In this document: in pieces, positions 41,370-54,599 of the stretch
How the letters are laid out: each line of letters starts with the position of its first letter
Position numbering within the stretch: position 1 is the stretch's first letter
Assembly (NCBI RefSeq): GCF_009834765.1
Contig: NZ_WVHP01000002.1
Span: 248,001-312,000, forward strand
Direction: 5' to 3'
Source of the DNA: Saccharibacter sp. EH611
GTDB taxonomy: Bacteria; Pseudomonadota; Alphaproteobacteria; Acetobacterales; Acetobacteraceae
Length of the DNA stretch: 64,000 nucleotides
Program-made: the position numbers and the translations under genes
Notes under the pieces: generated by a model
What the model saw: only the letters and a program-made list of their open reading frames with translations
Databases searched by the model: none
What the model was told of the DNA's origin: nothing

Positions 41370-41408
41370 ACGGGAAGACGCTCTGTTTCTTCAACATCGT
41401 CTTCCCGT
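41370..41408 (+). terminator. Strong hairpin between ftsZ and lpxC
   Basis: Perfect 11-bp stem ACGGGAAGACG (41370-41380) / CGTCTTCCCGT (41398-41408), 17-nt loop, starting 8 bp after the ftsZ stop. No T-tract follows, so it may be an attenuator or mRNA-end stabiliser rather than a strict terminator. Confidence 0.5.
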
Positions 41409-41486
41409 GGCGCTGTATGGCACGTTTTAAACTATTCGCTATGATTTACCCCTTGGGGGGTTCTACGCTCAGCAGAAAAGAAGGTT

Positions 41487-42458
41487 ATGCCGAACCACCC
41501 TAGTGGCACTGCTCCTGCTGCCCTCCCCGCCCCTCCTGCGACACATGACGCTAAGGTTAAAGGCAACGCACAGCGAACCCTTCGACATCCCATCTTTTGC
41601 CGTGGTGTTGGTCTCCATAGCGGATGTGACGTTCGCATGTCCCTCCTCCCTGCTGAAGCTGGGACGGGTGTTCGTTTTCAACGAACTGACCTTCCTGATA
41701 CTGCCCCTTTCCGCGTGCATACGGGCAGTATCATCCAGACACGACTCGCTACTGTTGTCGCTCCAAGCTCTAAGTCCCCTCATAATGTGGCGACTATTGA
41801 GCACCTCATGGCAGCGTTATACGCGATGGAAATTGATAATGTGCTGGTGCAACTTTCTGGCCCCGAGGTTCCTATCCTTGATGGAAGCGCTGATGCTTTC
41901 ACTTTCTTGCTCAGCTCAGCAGGTTTCCTAAAGCAACAGGCTGTGCGCCAGCTTATCGTTCCCGAAGAAATTATTGAGGTTTCAGGCTCTCATGGAGAGA
42001 AAGCCCGACTCATCCCACATAAAAGCCAAACGCTAGACCTCTCTCTCTCTATTGATTTCCCTGCGCCAATTATTGGCAAGCAGCATTATCGCGCTCGGTT
42101 ATGTCATTCTCTTTTTATGAAAGAGCTCGCTTTTTGCCGCACATTCGTCAATTACAGTGAGGTTGAAAGCCTCCGAAAACAAGGATTAGCCCGTGGTGGT
42201 GGCCTTCATAACGCTATTGTCGTTGACCATGACGACGTCATAAATCCAACAGGACTACACGCCCCTGATGAATTTGTACGCCATAAAGCACTTGATGCTA
42301 TTGGTGATTTGTATTGTAGCGGTTATAGAATTTGTGGGCGTTTTGAAGCTTATAAAACAGGACATGCGCTTAACAATCGTTTGCTTCGTGCTTTATTTGC
42401 CTCATCGCATCGTTGGCGTTTTGTACCAGATCGACGCCGTCTTTCTGCTTCGCCCTGA
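41487..42458 (+). CDS. lpxC: UDP-3-O-acyl-N-acetylglucosamine deacetylase LpxC
   Basis: A 323-residue zinc deacetylase, the committed step of lipid A synthesis. GVGLHSG, HNVATIEHLMAALYA (zinc His), the Glu/Asp pair in VPILDGSADAF, and DEFVRHKALDAIGDL with the second zinc site, then late GHALNN, are visible. The N-terminus is about 25 residues longer than E. coli LpxC. GAAAAGAAGG precedes the ATG. It sits after ftsZ as in most proteobacteria. Confidence 0.95.
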   Translation: MPNHPSGTAPAALPAPPATHDAKVKGNAQRTLRHPIFCRGVGLHSGCDVRMSLLPAEAGTGVRFQRTDLPDTAPFRVHTGSIIQTRLATVVAPSSKSPHNVATIEHLMAALYAMEIDNVLVQLSGPEVPILDGSADAFTFLLSSAGFLKQQAVRQLIVPEEIIEVSGSHGEKARLIPHKSQTLDLSLSIDFPAPIIGKQHYRARLCHSLFMKELAFCRTFVNYSEVESLRKQGLARGGGLHNAIVVDHDDVINPTGLHAPDEFVRHKALDAIGDLYCSGYRICGRFEAYKTGHALNNRLLRALFASSHRWRFVPDRRRLSASP

Positions 42459-42523
42459 TAGTTTCATTGGAGAAACAGCATGTTTCTTCTTTCGCCTCTA
42501 ACCTTCCGTGCTATAAGGCAGTT

Positions 42524-43630
42524 ATGGTCAGCAGCATTGTAACGCGTCGCGCTTCATCTTTCCGCCTAGGTCTCATGTCTTTAGGGGCATGTTCTTGTCT
42601 TGGCTTCGCTTTTCTTGCCGGGTGTGCCTCTAATGGGGAGCAAGCTCCTGTACCACGGACGGCTGACGCAGAAACACTCTATAATTATGGTGTTGATGCT
42701 CTGCATGACGGTCATTACAAAATGGCCAGCGGAGAGTTTGAGCTCCTCCAGCAAAACTACCCTTACTCTGGTTACACAGGGAATGCGGAGCTCATGGAAG
42801 GGTATGCTTACTATCTGCAGGGGGAATATGCCCTCTCCGTTCAGCAGCTTGAGCGCTACCTACAGCTGCACCCTACCAGCCCTGATGCTGCTTATGCCTA
42901 TTATTTGCGTGGCTTGTGCTATTACGAGCAGATCGGCGATGTGTCGCGTGACCAACTCGGTACGATTGAGGCGGTGGATGCTCTCCAAGAAGTTGTATCC
43001 CGCTTCCCGCAAACTTCATATGCACGTGATGCTCAGCTCAAGATTGACCTTTGCCGCGACCATCTCGCCGGCAAGGAAATGCTTGTTGGGCGTTTCTACC
43101 AAGAAGAGAAAGATTATCAGGCCGCTATCGGTCGCTATCAACGCGTTGTGCAGGATTTCCAGACCACAAACCATGTTCCAGAAGCTTTAGAGCGGCTTGT
43201 GGAAGTCAATTTGGATCTTGGTCTTCCTGATGAAGCACGACAGGCGGCCTCTGTTTTGGGTTATAATGACCCAGACAGCAAATGGTATCGTTACGCCTAT
43301 AATAAGCTGAAATATAACAACCAACTGACACCGCAGATCCGCAAGCCTGGCTCAGGCAAGAAGAATCGGGCATCTGAACATACACAACCCACCACATCGT
43401 CTGTGCCATCGGCACAAGGCCCGCTGGCGATCGCAAAAGTACCGTCATCTCCTGTTCAGCAATCTTCCTTATCCAAATTTGGTAATGTTCCACCTCAAAG
43501 TACTGCTGCGCAACTTCCTCAGGAACAACGGAGGAAAAGAGGGTTTTTCTCCTCTGTCTTTACGCCTGTTGGTAACTTCTTCACCCCTGTTGGAAGCTTC
43601 TTCTCCAATACATGGAACAAGATTTTCTAA
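42524..43630 (+). CDS. bamD: Outer membrane protein assembly factor BamD
   Basis: A 368-residue lipoprotein of the BAM complex. The signal peptide ends in lipobox LAGC (GFAFLAGCASN), then TPR repeats follow (AETLYNYGVDALHDGHYKMASGEFELLQQNYPYSG in part, and ALSVQQLERYLQLHP). I start at 42524 (MVSSIVTRR), giving a compact signal peptide; the frame from 42413 overlaps lpxC. Beyond residue ~270 is a ~95-residue low-complexity tail ending with repeated FFTPVGSFF-like words, absent from E. coli BamD. Position lpxC-bamD-recN-ligA is the alphaproteobacterial order. Confidence 0.92.
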   Translation: MVSSIVTRRASSFRLGLMSLGACSCLGFAFLAGCASNGEQAPVPRTADAETLYNYGVDALHDGHYKMASGEFELLQQNYPYSGYTGNAELMEGYAYYLQGEYALSVQQLERYLQLHPTSPDAAYAYYLRGLCYYEQIGDVSRDQLGTIEAVDALQEVVSRFPQTSYARDAQLKIDLCRDHLAGKEMLVGRFYQEEKDYQAAIGRYQRVVQDFQTTNHVPEALERLVEVNLDLGLPDEARQAASVLGYNDPDSKWYRYAYNKLKYNNQLTPQIRKPGSGKKNRASEHTQPTTSSVPSAQGPLAIAKVPSSPVQQSSLSKFGNVPPQSTAAQLPQEQRRKRGFFSSVFTPVGNFFTPVGSFFSNTWNKIF

Positions 43631-43694
43631 CTCTTTCGCATGAGAGGGTCGGTCTGGGTTTGACAGTTCCCTCACCACAGCCGACAATCGTGGT

Positions 43695-47494
<3,800 letters not shown>

Positions 47495-47559
47495 AAATAC
47501 CGACCTTTATGATTTGGTGATGGCCTTCTACCAGAAGATCAGGTTATGAAGGAAGAAGC

Positions 47560-48927
47560 ATGTCTTTCTTATCGTCCCCCGACCATCCACTTCTTCTCCT
47601 CGCGCTCGGTTTGCTCGCAACGGCAGTCCTTATTGGCGTGTCTGTGCTGATCTCTCTTTCCGAGATCTCCTTCGCGGCGGCGCGCGAAACACGGATGCGC
47701 ACGCTGGCCGAAAATGGAGACCGGCGTGCGCTTGCCTTTCTCAAGCTCCGTCGCAATAGCGGTCAGGTCATGACCACCATCCAGATCTGCCTGAATGCCG
47801 TTGGGGTTTTGGGCGGGGTCATCGGGGATGCGATGCTCAGCGGCCCCTTCTCTATCGGTTTGCAAGACCTCGGAATGGGCGCTGCGCTTGCTGATAAAAT
47901 TGGCTCTTTAAGTGCCTTTATTCTTGTGACTGGTCTCTTTGTGCTTTTTGCTGACTTATTGCCAAAACGCACAGCTATGAATGCGCCAGATCGCATTGCT
48001 CTATCGGTCTATTGGTTTCCTGCCCTTGCGCTAAAGCTGCTTTACCCAGCCGTATGGATTTTTTCTCATATTGCTGATGCCATCCTCAAAATCTTACGCA
48101 TCCCAGCCACGGCAACGGTGGATATCGTCACACCAGAAGACCTCCGCGCTATGTTGGCTGCTGGCACAGCATCAGGCATTCTCCTCGAGCAAGAACATCA
48201 AATGATCCAAAACGTCATGGCGCTGCAAAATCGCTCAGTTGCCTCGGCCATGACACCGCGTGATGAAATCGTTTATCTTGATGTGCAGGAAAGCCTAGAA
48301 AGCCAGCGTGATAAAGTACGAATGCGTCCTTATTCGCGCTATCCACTCTGTGATGATAGTCTAGATCATGTCATCGGATCCATTCGCGCTGAGGACGTTT
48401 TGGCTGCTGTGGTCGATGAGCCGGGCGCTTTAACAGATCCGAACTCATCAGCCCATAAACAGATTTTTCACATGCGGCGCGACGTTCTTTCCCTCCCTGA
48501 CACGCTCAATCTGTGGGAAACCCTCGCCCAGTTCGACACACATGGCGCTGGTTTTGCTCTCATTATTAACGAATATGGCCTTGTCGTTGGGCTCATCACC
48601 TATAAAGACATTATGGGTGCCCTTATGGATGGATTGGCTAATCCGTTTGAAGAACAAGCCATTGTCAGTCGTGATGCTGAATCATGGCTCATTGATGGGG
48701 CTGCTCCTATTGGCGATGTGATTCGTGAACTCTCGATCAATCTCTTCGTCGATGACCATCACTTCGATACAATCGGCGGCTTTGTCACCAACCGCCTTCG
48801 CCGTATGGCGCGCAAAGCAGACCGTATTGAAGCCGCTGGTTTCCGTTTTGAAGTCGTGGATGTCGAAGGATTCCGCATCAATCAATTGCTCGTCACCCGC
48901 ATGAAAGACGAACCTACAGGGCGTTAA
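47560..48927 (+). CDS. Hemolysin-family / CNNM-CorC type membrane protein
   Basis: A 455-residue protein with a DUF21 (CNNM) transmembrane domain of three to four helices (about residues 8-200), a pair of CBS domains (about 220-355, starting VASAMTPRDEIVYLDV), and a C-terminal CorC_HlyC domain (about 370-450). Relatives (CorC, YtfL, TlyC) are linked with magnesium or cation efflux; haemolysin naming is historical. Shine-Dalgarno GGAAGAA precedes ATG 47560. Substrate unknown here. Confidence 0.88.
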   Translation: MSFLSSPDHPLLLLALGLLATAVLIGVSVLISLSEISFAAARETRMRTLAENGDRRALAFLKLRRNSGQVMTTIQICLNAVGVLGGVIGDAMLSGPFSIGLQDLGMGAALADKIGSLSAFILVTGLFVLFADLLPKRTAMNAPDRIALSVYWFPALALKLLYPAVWIFSHIADAILKILRIPATATVDIVTPEDLRAMLAAGTASGILLEQEHQMIQNVMALQNRSVASAMTPRDEIVYLDVQESLESQRDKVRMRPYSRYPLCDDSLDHVIGSIRAEDVLAAVVDEPGALTDPNSSAHKQIFHMRRDVLSLPDTLNLWETLAQFDTHGAGFALIINEYGLVVGLITYKDIMGALMDGLANPFEEQAIVSRDAESWLIDGAAPIGDVIRELSINLFVDDHHFDTIGGFVTNRLRRMARKADRIEAAGFRFEVVDVEGFRINQLLVTRMKDEPTGR

Positions 48928-48964
48928 CCTTCTCCCTGCCCGTTTTTTCAAGGAGACACCGCCC

Positions 48965-50698
48965 ATGCGTGCCTTTGCTTTTTTGAGACGTTTAGCCCTT
49001 ACTGGAAGCGTTCTGACCCCCTTTTTCTGTGCATCAGCCTCCTCCTTACAAGCAGATCCACAGGGAACGGCATTTCGTAATTTTGAACGCTTCCATTATA
49101 CGCTCGAATGGCACGACGATCCCGTTAATGCGACACTAAGCGGTATCCATACAGGAGATAGCCTCCTTCCTGACCTTTCTGACGCAAGCCACACGCGCCG
49201 CCTTGCCCGTATTGCCCAAGAAAAGACGGCGCTCAGTGCACTAGACCTCTCCCATGCACCCCAGCATGACCAGGATGACCGTGATATTCTCCTCGCCTCC
49301 CTCGAAGGAGAGCGCGTCACTCTTGAGAATATTCAGCCAGACCGCCACCAGCCAGATTATGCTCTTTCGGTGGTTACAAACAGTCTCTATGGCCTCGTGG
49401 CACGTGATTATGCACCAGCACCTATCCGTCTAAAGGCCGCTCTATCACGTTTAAACCTCATTCCTGCATTCTTAGAAACAGCCACGGCACGCCTTACGGA
49501 TGTACCCGCCGTCTATAAAGAAATTGCTCTCGAAGATTTAGAGGGCGCACAAGAGTTTATCCGGCAAGATGTTCCTGCTGCTTTTTCCAATGTCCACGAC
49601 ACTGCTCTGCAACAACAGCTTACACAAGCGACACAAAAAGCCTTGAAGGCCTTAGCACAGTATAAGCACAGCCTGACCGAACGTCCCGCCTCAGGCTATT
49701 TCGCGCTTGGACGGCAAACTATGGTGCAGCTGCTCGCTGCCGATATGATCGACCTGACCCCAGAGACCATTATGGCCCAAGGGGAAAAGCAGCTTGAAAA
49801 AGATTATGCAGCGTTTTGGGCCGTCGCCCATCGCATTAACCCACAACATCCTGAAAATGCTCTTGCGGACGTGCGCAAAGACCATCCATCCGCAGCACAG
49901 CTTGTGCCAACTGTGCGACAACAGCTGAGTGATGTGCAACATTTTGTTCAAGAACGCCAGCTTGTCACACTACCTTCAACATCTTTGCCACTTGTGCGCA
50001 CAACACCAGGTTTTGAGCAGGCCCTTATCTCCGCAGCCACGGAATGGCCTGGGCCGTTTGAAACGAAACACCTCCCCTCTTTTTATGATGTTACCCCTCC
50101 TTCTGTTCATTTTTCCTCTCTACAGAAAGAGCTCGCTTTACAGGATTTTAATCGCCCAGAACTTCTTAACATCACCATTCATGAGGCGATGCCCGGCCAT
50201 TTTGTGCAAGGCCTCTATCTTGATGCACACCCTAACTGGTCGCTCACGCGTCGCAATGGTGGCTCCTACACCATTACTGAAGGCTGGGCTCATTACTCAG
50301 AGCAGATGATGGTTGAACAAGGGTTCGACCATGCTTCCCCTTCTTTACACCTCATGCAACTACAAGACGCTCTGCTACGAGATTGTCGCCTACTCGTCTC
50401 TTTCGGAATGCATATGAAAGGGATGTCCCTTTCTGAAGCAAAAGAATTGATGCAGAGCCGATGCTTACAATCCCCCGTTGCGGCTTATAAAGAGGCCCGC
50501 CGCGGCACCGCAGATCCCGGCTATTTCTCTTACACGTTGGGGAAGATGATGATCCTACAGCTTCGCAGTGACCTACAGAAGCAACAGGGCAGTCACTTCT
50601 CTCTACAGCACTTCCATGATTCTCTCCTCAATGCAGGGCTTGTGCCTATGCGCGTTATTCGGCGTGAACTCACCGGACAGGATGGCTCTTTATTATGA
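48965..50698 (+). CDS. DUF885 family protein, predicted secreted metallopeptidase
   Basis: A 577-residue protein with a Sec signal peptide (about 1-28, RLALTGSVLTPFFCASASS). The DUF885 core ends with HEAMPGHFVQGLYLD (H406-E407...H412), the zinc-type motif of this family, and ITEGWAHYSEQMMVEQ supplies the third conserved Glu/His region. Members resemble M32/gluzincin peptidases; substrates are undefined. SD AAGGAGA lies close upstream. ATGA overlap with the nicotinamidase gene suggests co-translation. Confidence 0.85.
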   Translation: MRAFAFLRRLALTGSVLTPFFCASASSLQADPQGTAFRNFERFHYTLEWHDDPVNATLSGIHTGDSLLPDLSDASHTRRLARIAQEKTALSALDLSHAPQHDQDDRDILLASLEGERVTLENIQPDRHQPDYALSVVTNSLYGLVARDYAPAPIRLKAALSRLNLIPAFLETATARLTDVPAVYKEIALEDLEGAQEFIRQDVPAAFSNVHDTALQQQLTQATQKALKALAQYKHSLTERPASGYFALGRQTMVQLLAADMIDLTPETIMAQGEKQLEKDYAAFWAVAHRINPQHPENALADVRKDHPSAAQLVPTVRQQLSDVQHFVQERQLVTLPSTSLPLVRTTPGFEQALISAATEWPGPFETKHLPSFYDVTPPSVHFSSLQKELALQDFNRPELLNITIHEAMPGHFVQGLYLDAHPNWSLTRRNGGSYTITEGWAHYSEQMMVEQGFDHASPSLHLMQLQDALLRDCRLLVSFGMHMKGMSLSEAKELMQSRCLQSPVAAYKEARRGTADPGYFSYTLGKMMILQLRSDLQKQQGSHFSLQHFHDSLLNAGLVPMRVIRRELTGQDGSLL

Positions 50699-51261
50699 CC
50701 CTCTTTTCCCCACGAGCTGGCGATGCACTCCTTATCATCGATATGCAAAATGACTTTCTCCCAGGTGGAGCGCTTGCTGTACCTGATGGGGACGCGCTCA
50801 TTCCCGGCATTAATCGTCTGATGCACTCTTCTTTTGACGCTATTATTGCTAGTCGGGATTGGCACCCGGCCAATCACACCTCATTTGACGAACAAGACGG
50901 CCAATGGCCTGCTCATTGTATTGCAGGCACATACGGGGCTGCCCTTCATAAAGAACTTCACCAAGTCCCTATCAGCCATATCATCCATAAAGGTATGCGT
51001 GCCAAAGCTGAATGCTACTCTGCCTTTGCCGATGAATATGGTGTTTCGACGGGATTATCCAGCCTAGTAACGGGGCTCGGTATACGGCGCGTCGTGCTCT
51101 GCGGCGTTGCTCTTGATTATTGCGTTAGAGCCAGCGCCCTTGATAGCCTCAATGCAGGTTTTGAAACCGTCGTTCTTACAAATCTTTGCGCAGCAATTGG
51201 TGAGCGCGCGCAGGTGCTACAAGCCATGCAAGACGACGGGCTCACCCTTCTTGAAGCGTAA
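50695..51261 (+). CDS. pncA: Nicotinamidase PncA
   Basis: A 188-residue isochorismatase-fold amidase hydrolysing nicotinamide to nicotinate for NAD salvage. The catalytic triad is visible: Asp in IDMQNDFLPGGAL, Lys in HIIHKGMR, Cys in LCGVALDYCVRASA. Metal-binding SRDWHPANHTSF is intact. It overlaps the DUF885 gene by 4 nt and converges on the hydrolase gene with 11 bp between stops. Confidence 0.93.
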   Translation: MTLFSPRAGDALLIIDMQNDFLPGGALAVPDGDALIPGINRLMHSSFDAIIASRDWHPANHTSFDEQDGQWPAHCIAGTYGAALHKELHQVPISHIIHKGMRAKAECYSAFADEYGVSTGLSSLVTGLGIRRVVLCGVALDYCVRASALDSLNAGFETVVLTNLCAAIGERAQVLQAMQDDGLTLLEA

Positions 51262-51272
51262 GAAAGCCTCCA

Positions 51273-52724
51273 CTAAGGCGCTTTATCAAGCCACCCACCT
51301 GTAAAGCCGGCACGATGGAGCCCTTGCCGAATGAACTGATTTTTCTTCATCACGTTCCACACAAAACCGCTGCGCCAATTTTCAAGCATGATGACAATAG
51401 GGCCCTGATCAATCCCTAATTGCTGCCCATCAACCCACATGCCTTTGTCCGTTTTAAAGGACGGGTTAAACGCATCAGCAAAACCGTAACGTCCATAAAG
51501 TCGATCCCCATAACGCTGCTTCATCGCCTTTAACGCAGGCAGTGCAATTTCTGGAGCAAAAGCGACAGATCCCCCCGCAGCCGTTGGCGCAATTGTGCCA
51601 TCATCAAGGACATAATCTTTCCCAGCGCCTCGCGCGCTATACGCCAAATAATGACGCGCTTCCCCTTTATAGGGCTGGGTAGCATCACCGGGGCCATCTG
51701 AAGCGGTCAAGCCCCATATGGTGTCCCCATAATCCTTCCAGTTCCCCGGATTATGCTGAGCATAGCTTTTCTGAGCGTACACAGCCTCCCGGCTATTTTG
51801 GAAATAATCGGTATGATGTTGACGATTAAAATCATCCTGCAACCCACGGAAATCAATCCACGACTCGCTATATTGATGGCCAAATAGCGGTGCAAAATTA
51901 AGGAATTTCCTTCCCTGAAAATCCCCCCATTGAGCATCATAAGTAGCCGTCCATTGGTGCCATGTTTCAGGGGCTAGGGCATGTTCGGGTGCACCAAGCG
52001 CTAAAATATAAATCAGTAACCCTTCATTATACCCTTTCCAGTCAGCCGGTAAAAAGCCGTGCTCTGGCGTCCAGCCCATGCTGAGCCACGGGCCATGGTT
52101 TTTCATCCATTTCCAATCAACACGCCGATACAAGCCCCCTGCAAGGGAACGTATCTCCCCTTCTTGAGCTGAGGGATGATCATAATAAGACTGTGCAAAC
52201 AGGACACCCCCCATCAACAAGGCTGTATCAATACTCGACAGCTCCGACCACGGCGCAACGCGCAGCCCCGTCTCAGGGTCAAGAAAATGATAGAAAAAAC
52301 CGTGGTTCCCAGCCGTACCAGTGGCGGCCTCTCCTTGAGGCAAACGCGACAAAAAACGCAACGTGGTGAGGGTTCGCTCTACGGCTTGGTCACGCGTTAC
52401 GTAGCCCCGCTCTACACCAATCCCATACGCCGTCAGACCGAAGCCAACACTCGCAATACTTGCAGCCCCATGGGGCAAAGGAGCACGATCTGGGACTAAA
52501 CCATTGTGCGAAACTCCATAGTCCCAAAACCAGTCAAATGTTTTATGCTCAAGGTCTTCTGCAAAAGCCTGATCGTTTGCAGCCGTTACAGACGATACAG
52601 GCTGCACGACTGATGATGCTACCTTAGACGGGCTCTCTGTCCCCCAAGCGGGTTGAACCGCCCAAAAACCAATAAACGCCACACCACATTGTGACAGATA
52701 CCTAAGAACGCTGATGTTACTCAT
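51273..52724 (-). CDS. Secreted glucoamylase-fold glycoside hydrolase (PF10091; GH144-like)
   Basis: A 482-residue protein starting MSNISVLRYLSQCG with a Sec signal peptide (cleavage after ...QPAWG). The rest matches the glycoamylase-like (alpha/alpha)6 family: QAFAEDLEHKTFDWFWDYGV, GAASIASVGFGLTAYGIGVERGY, PLFGHQYSESWIDFRG and WGLTASDGPG. This fold includes GH144 endo-beta-1,2-glucanases, so a periplasmic glucan may be its substrate; that is inference. The frame from 52805 adds 27 residues without signal character. It lies 99 bp downstream of, and in the same direction as, the porin gene, a likely functional pair. Confidence 0.85.
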   Translation of the reverse strand: MSNISVLRYLSQCGVAFIGFWAVQPAWGTESPSKVASSVVQPVSSVTAANDQAFAEDLEHKTFDWFWDYGVSHNGLVPDRAPLPHGAASIASVGFGLTAYGIGVERGYVTRDQAVERTLTTLRFLSRLPQGEAATGTAGNHGFFYHFLDPETGLRVAPWSELSSIDTALLMGGVLFAQSYYDHPSAQEGEIRSLAGGLYRRVDWKWMKNHGPWLSMGWTPEHGFLPADWKGYNEGLLIYILALGAPEHALAPETWHQWTATYDAQWGDFQGRKFLNFAPLFGHQYSESWIDFRGLQDDFNRQHHTDYFQNSREAVYAQKSYAQHNPGNWKDYGDTIWGLTASDGPGDATQPYKGEARHYLAYSARGAGKDYVLDDGTIAPTAAGGSVAFAPEIALPALKAMKQRYGDRLYGRYGFADAFNPSFKTDKGMWVDGQQLGIDQGPIVIMLENWRSGFVWNVMKKNQFIRQGLHRAGFTGGWLDKAP

Positions 52725-52823
52725 AATAATAGGCTGCCACTCTTTATTTTTAATATCCTCCCACCATAAACGATGATGGGCTTCCCGGGCAAAGTCGCAC
52801 ATCATCGCCTGTATGGCTTATCA

Positions 52824-54572
52824 TTAATATGTGAACGTCAATTCAGATTGATAATAGGTTGAACTTTGCGCTCCAACCCGACGCATAGCGTGCGACGACA
52901 TAAACCGCACCACATGCTGATCCCATGTTAAATGAGGCCCAAGATTCAACGTCACATCCGCCTGCGGTGCCATACCAACATAAGCGCCGCGTTCATTTTC
53001 TGGATTATTCATCTGCCGACTAAAGATATTCCGTCCATACACTGAATACGTGTCATCATGTGTACTGTAGCGCCAATAGAATGGGTATTTAAACTGAACC
53101 TTGAGATAATTCGTTGGCGAGAAGGCAAACTTCGGAGCAAAGTTCACCAAGTTTGAACCCGTTAAATAGTTTGTGGGGTCAAGATAGTTCGTATTAACAC
53201 CGAAAGGCTCGATATATGTATTCATAGAAGAGGTTGAGCCACGTGCCCCACCACCTGAATAAATATCGACCTGAGCCCCCACGCTCGGCTTCCACATAAC
53301 ATTTCGGAAGTGATAATCTGCCGTCGTATTCACGGAAAATGCATTCACACCACGATGTTTACCGTCATAATGCACCGTACTCCGGCCATTATAGGCGCTC
53401 ATAGCCGCTTGGTGGAAAACACCCTGCTGATATGCCCCACCAACGGAGAAACTAAGCGGCCCAGCTTCACCATGCCAACGCAACCCAAAGTTATTACGTG
53501 TGGTTGACCCCCAGGCAGAAGGCTCTGACATGACAGTACTTTGGGCAGGCCCTCCAGCCATTTTGTAGCCGTAGTAGAAAAGATTAATGAAAGAATATCC
53601 CTTTTCACCCATAAACGTAAAATCAGGCGGGGCAATCGTGACATTTACCCCATAGAGGCGTGTGCTGTAATCCTCCGTATTACGAAAAGCCTGCGGACTT
53701 CCAGCAGGATGTTGGTCTTTTGTTTTCACGAAATCAAAACCATCAACCCGCACGCGCTTCCAAATCTGATAAACGCGAAACCCGTTCCAAGTCAGCGGCA
53801 CGTTAAACACGTCACGGTTACCGATCATATAATCAGGCGCATCTAAAAATTGCTGCCGCCCAAAAATAAACCCACTATGACCACCGAGCAGATCACCACT
53901 AAATTCAACAAAAGCCTGCTGGGCATCAATATTTTTACGGAAAGTGCCGTCATAGCCATAAGGACGCCAGCCTCCTGCATCAGCGTTAATAAGCTGACCA
54001 AAAAACCTTACATGCTTGCCTAGATGGAGATCAGCACTCCATAGATTACGGACAGCAAAACGCCCAGAGTTACGAGGATACCGCCCGCCTCCGACATCTC
54101 CAATCTTTCCAGGGGGCATTTGTGATCCCAAAACCGGATGATGATCATACCAGTTGCGGATACGCGTTTCACCCTCAAGACTTAACCAAATAGAACCACT
54201 GTCATTCAGTCTCATATGTTTATAGGCATCTAAGGGATCATTCTGATCACAAACAGGCTTAACTTTTTTAGGCCCTTCCATCCCTGCTGGCGTACCATAC
54301 TGAGATTCAGGGCCAAACCCCGTTTCACTACCATCACCACGCGCAAATACACCAAACGAGCTCGTTTTAGCGGCATCCTCTTGAGGGCTCGGGCCACAAC
54401 CTCCTGGCGCTGTATGCATCAAACGATCAAGCAACGAACGTTGTGGTGTCTCTGTCTCCGTATGTGTCACATGATCATCCGGCGCCGCCTGAGCTGCCGC
54501 CATACAGGAAGTTAGACCAATCGCGAGAAAAGCCGAATGCAAGGCGGTACGCGTTAAAAAAGTCTGTCGCAT
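52824..54572 (-). CDS. Alginate-export-type outer membrane porin
   Basis: A 582-residue protein with signal peptide (MRQTFLTRTALHSAFLAIG...AQAAPDD). The mature part has the AlgE-like alginate_exp pattern: SGSIWLSLEGETRIRNWYDHHP near the start, aromatic/glycine beta strands throughout, and a terminal aromatic (QSELTFTY) that suits BAM insertion. An 18-strand beta-barrel is expected. Substrate is not necessarily alginate; no alginate genes are near. It is the first gene of a two-gene unit with the hydrolase. Its upstream region is the very AT-rich island. Confidence 0.85.
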   Translation of the reverse strand: MRQTFLTRTALHSAFLAIGLTSCMAAAQAAPDDHVTHTETETPQRSLLDRLMHTAPGGCGPSPQEDAAKTSSFGVFARGDGSETGFGPESQYGTPAGMEGPKKVKPVCDQNDPLDAYKHMRLNDSGSIWLSLEGETRIRNWYDHHPVLGSQMPPGKIGDVGGGRYPRNSGRFAVRNLWSADLHLGKHVRFFGQLINADAGGWRPYGYDGTFRKNIDAQQAFVEFSGDLLGGHSGFIFGRQQFLDAPDYMIGNRDVFNVPLTWNGFRVYQIWKRVRVDGFDFVKTKDQHPAGSPQAFRNTEDYSTRLYGVNVTIAPPDFTFMGEKGYSFINLFYYGYKMAGGPAQSTVMSEPSAWGSTTRNNFGLRWHGEAGPLSFSVGGAYQQGVFHQAAMSAYNGRSTVHYDGKHRGVNAFSVNTTADYHFRNVMWKPSVGAQVDIYSGGGARGSTSSMNTYIEPFGVNTNYLDPTNYLTGSNLVNFAPKFAFSPTNYLKVQFKYPFYWRYSTHDDTYSVYGRNIFSRQMNNPENERGAYVGMAPQADVTLNLGPHLTWDQHVVRFMSSHAMRRVGAQSSTYYQSELTFTY

Positions 54573-54599
54573 GGTCTCGTTTCAACATCTAGTTACTTT

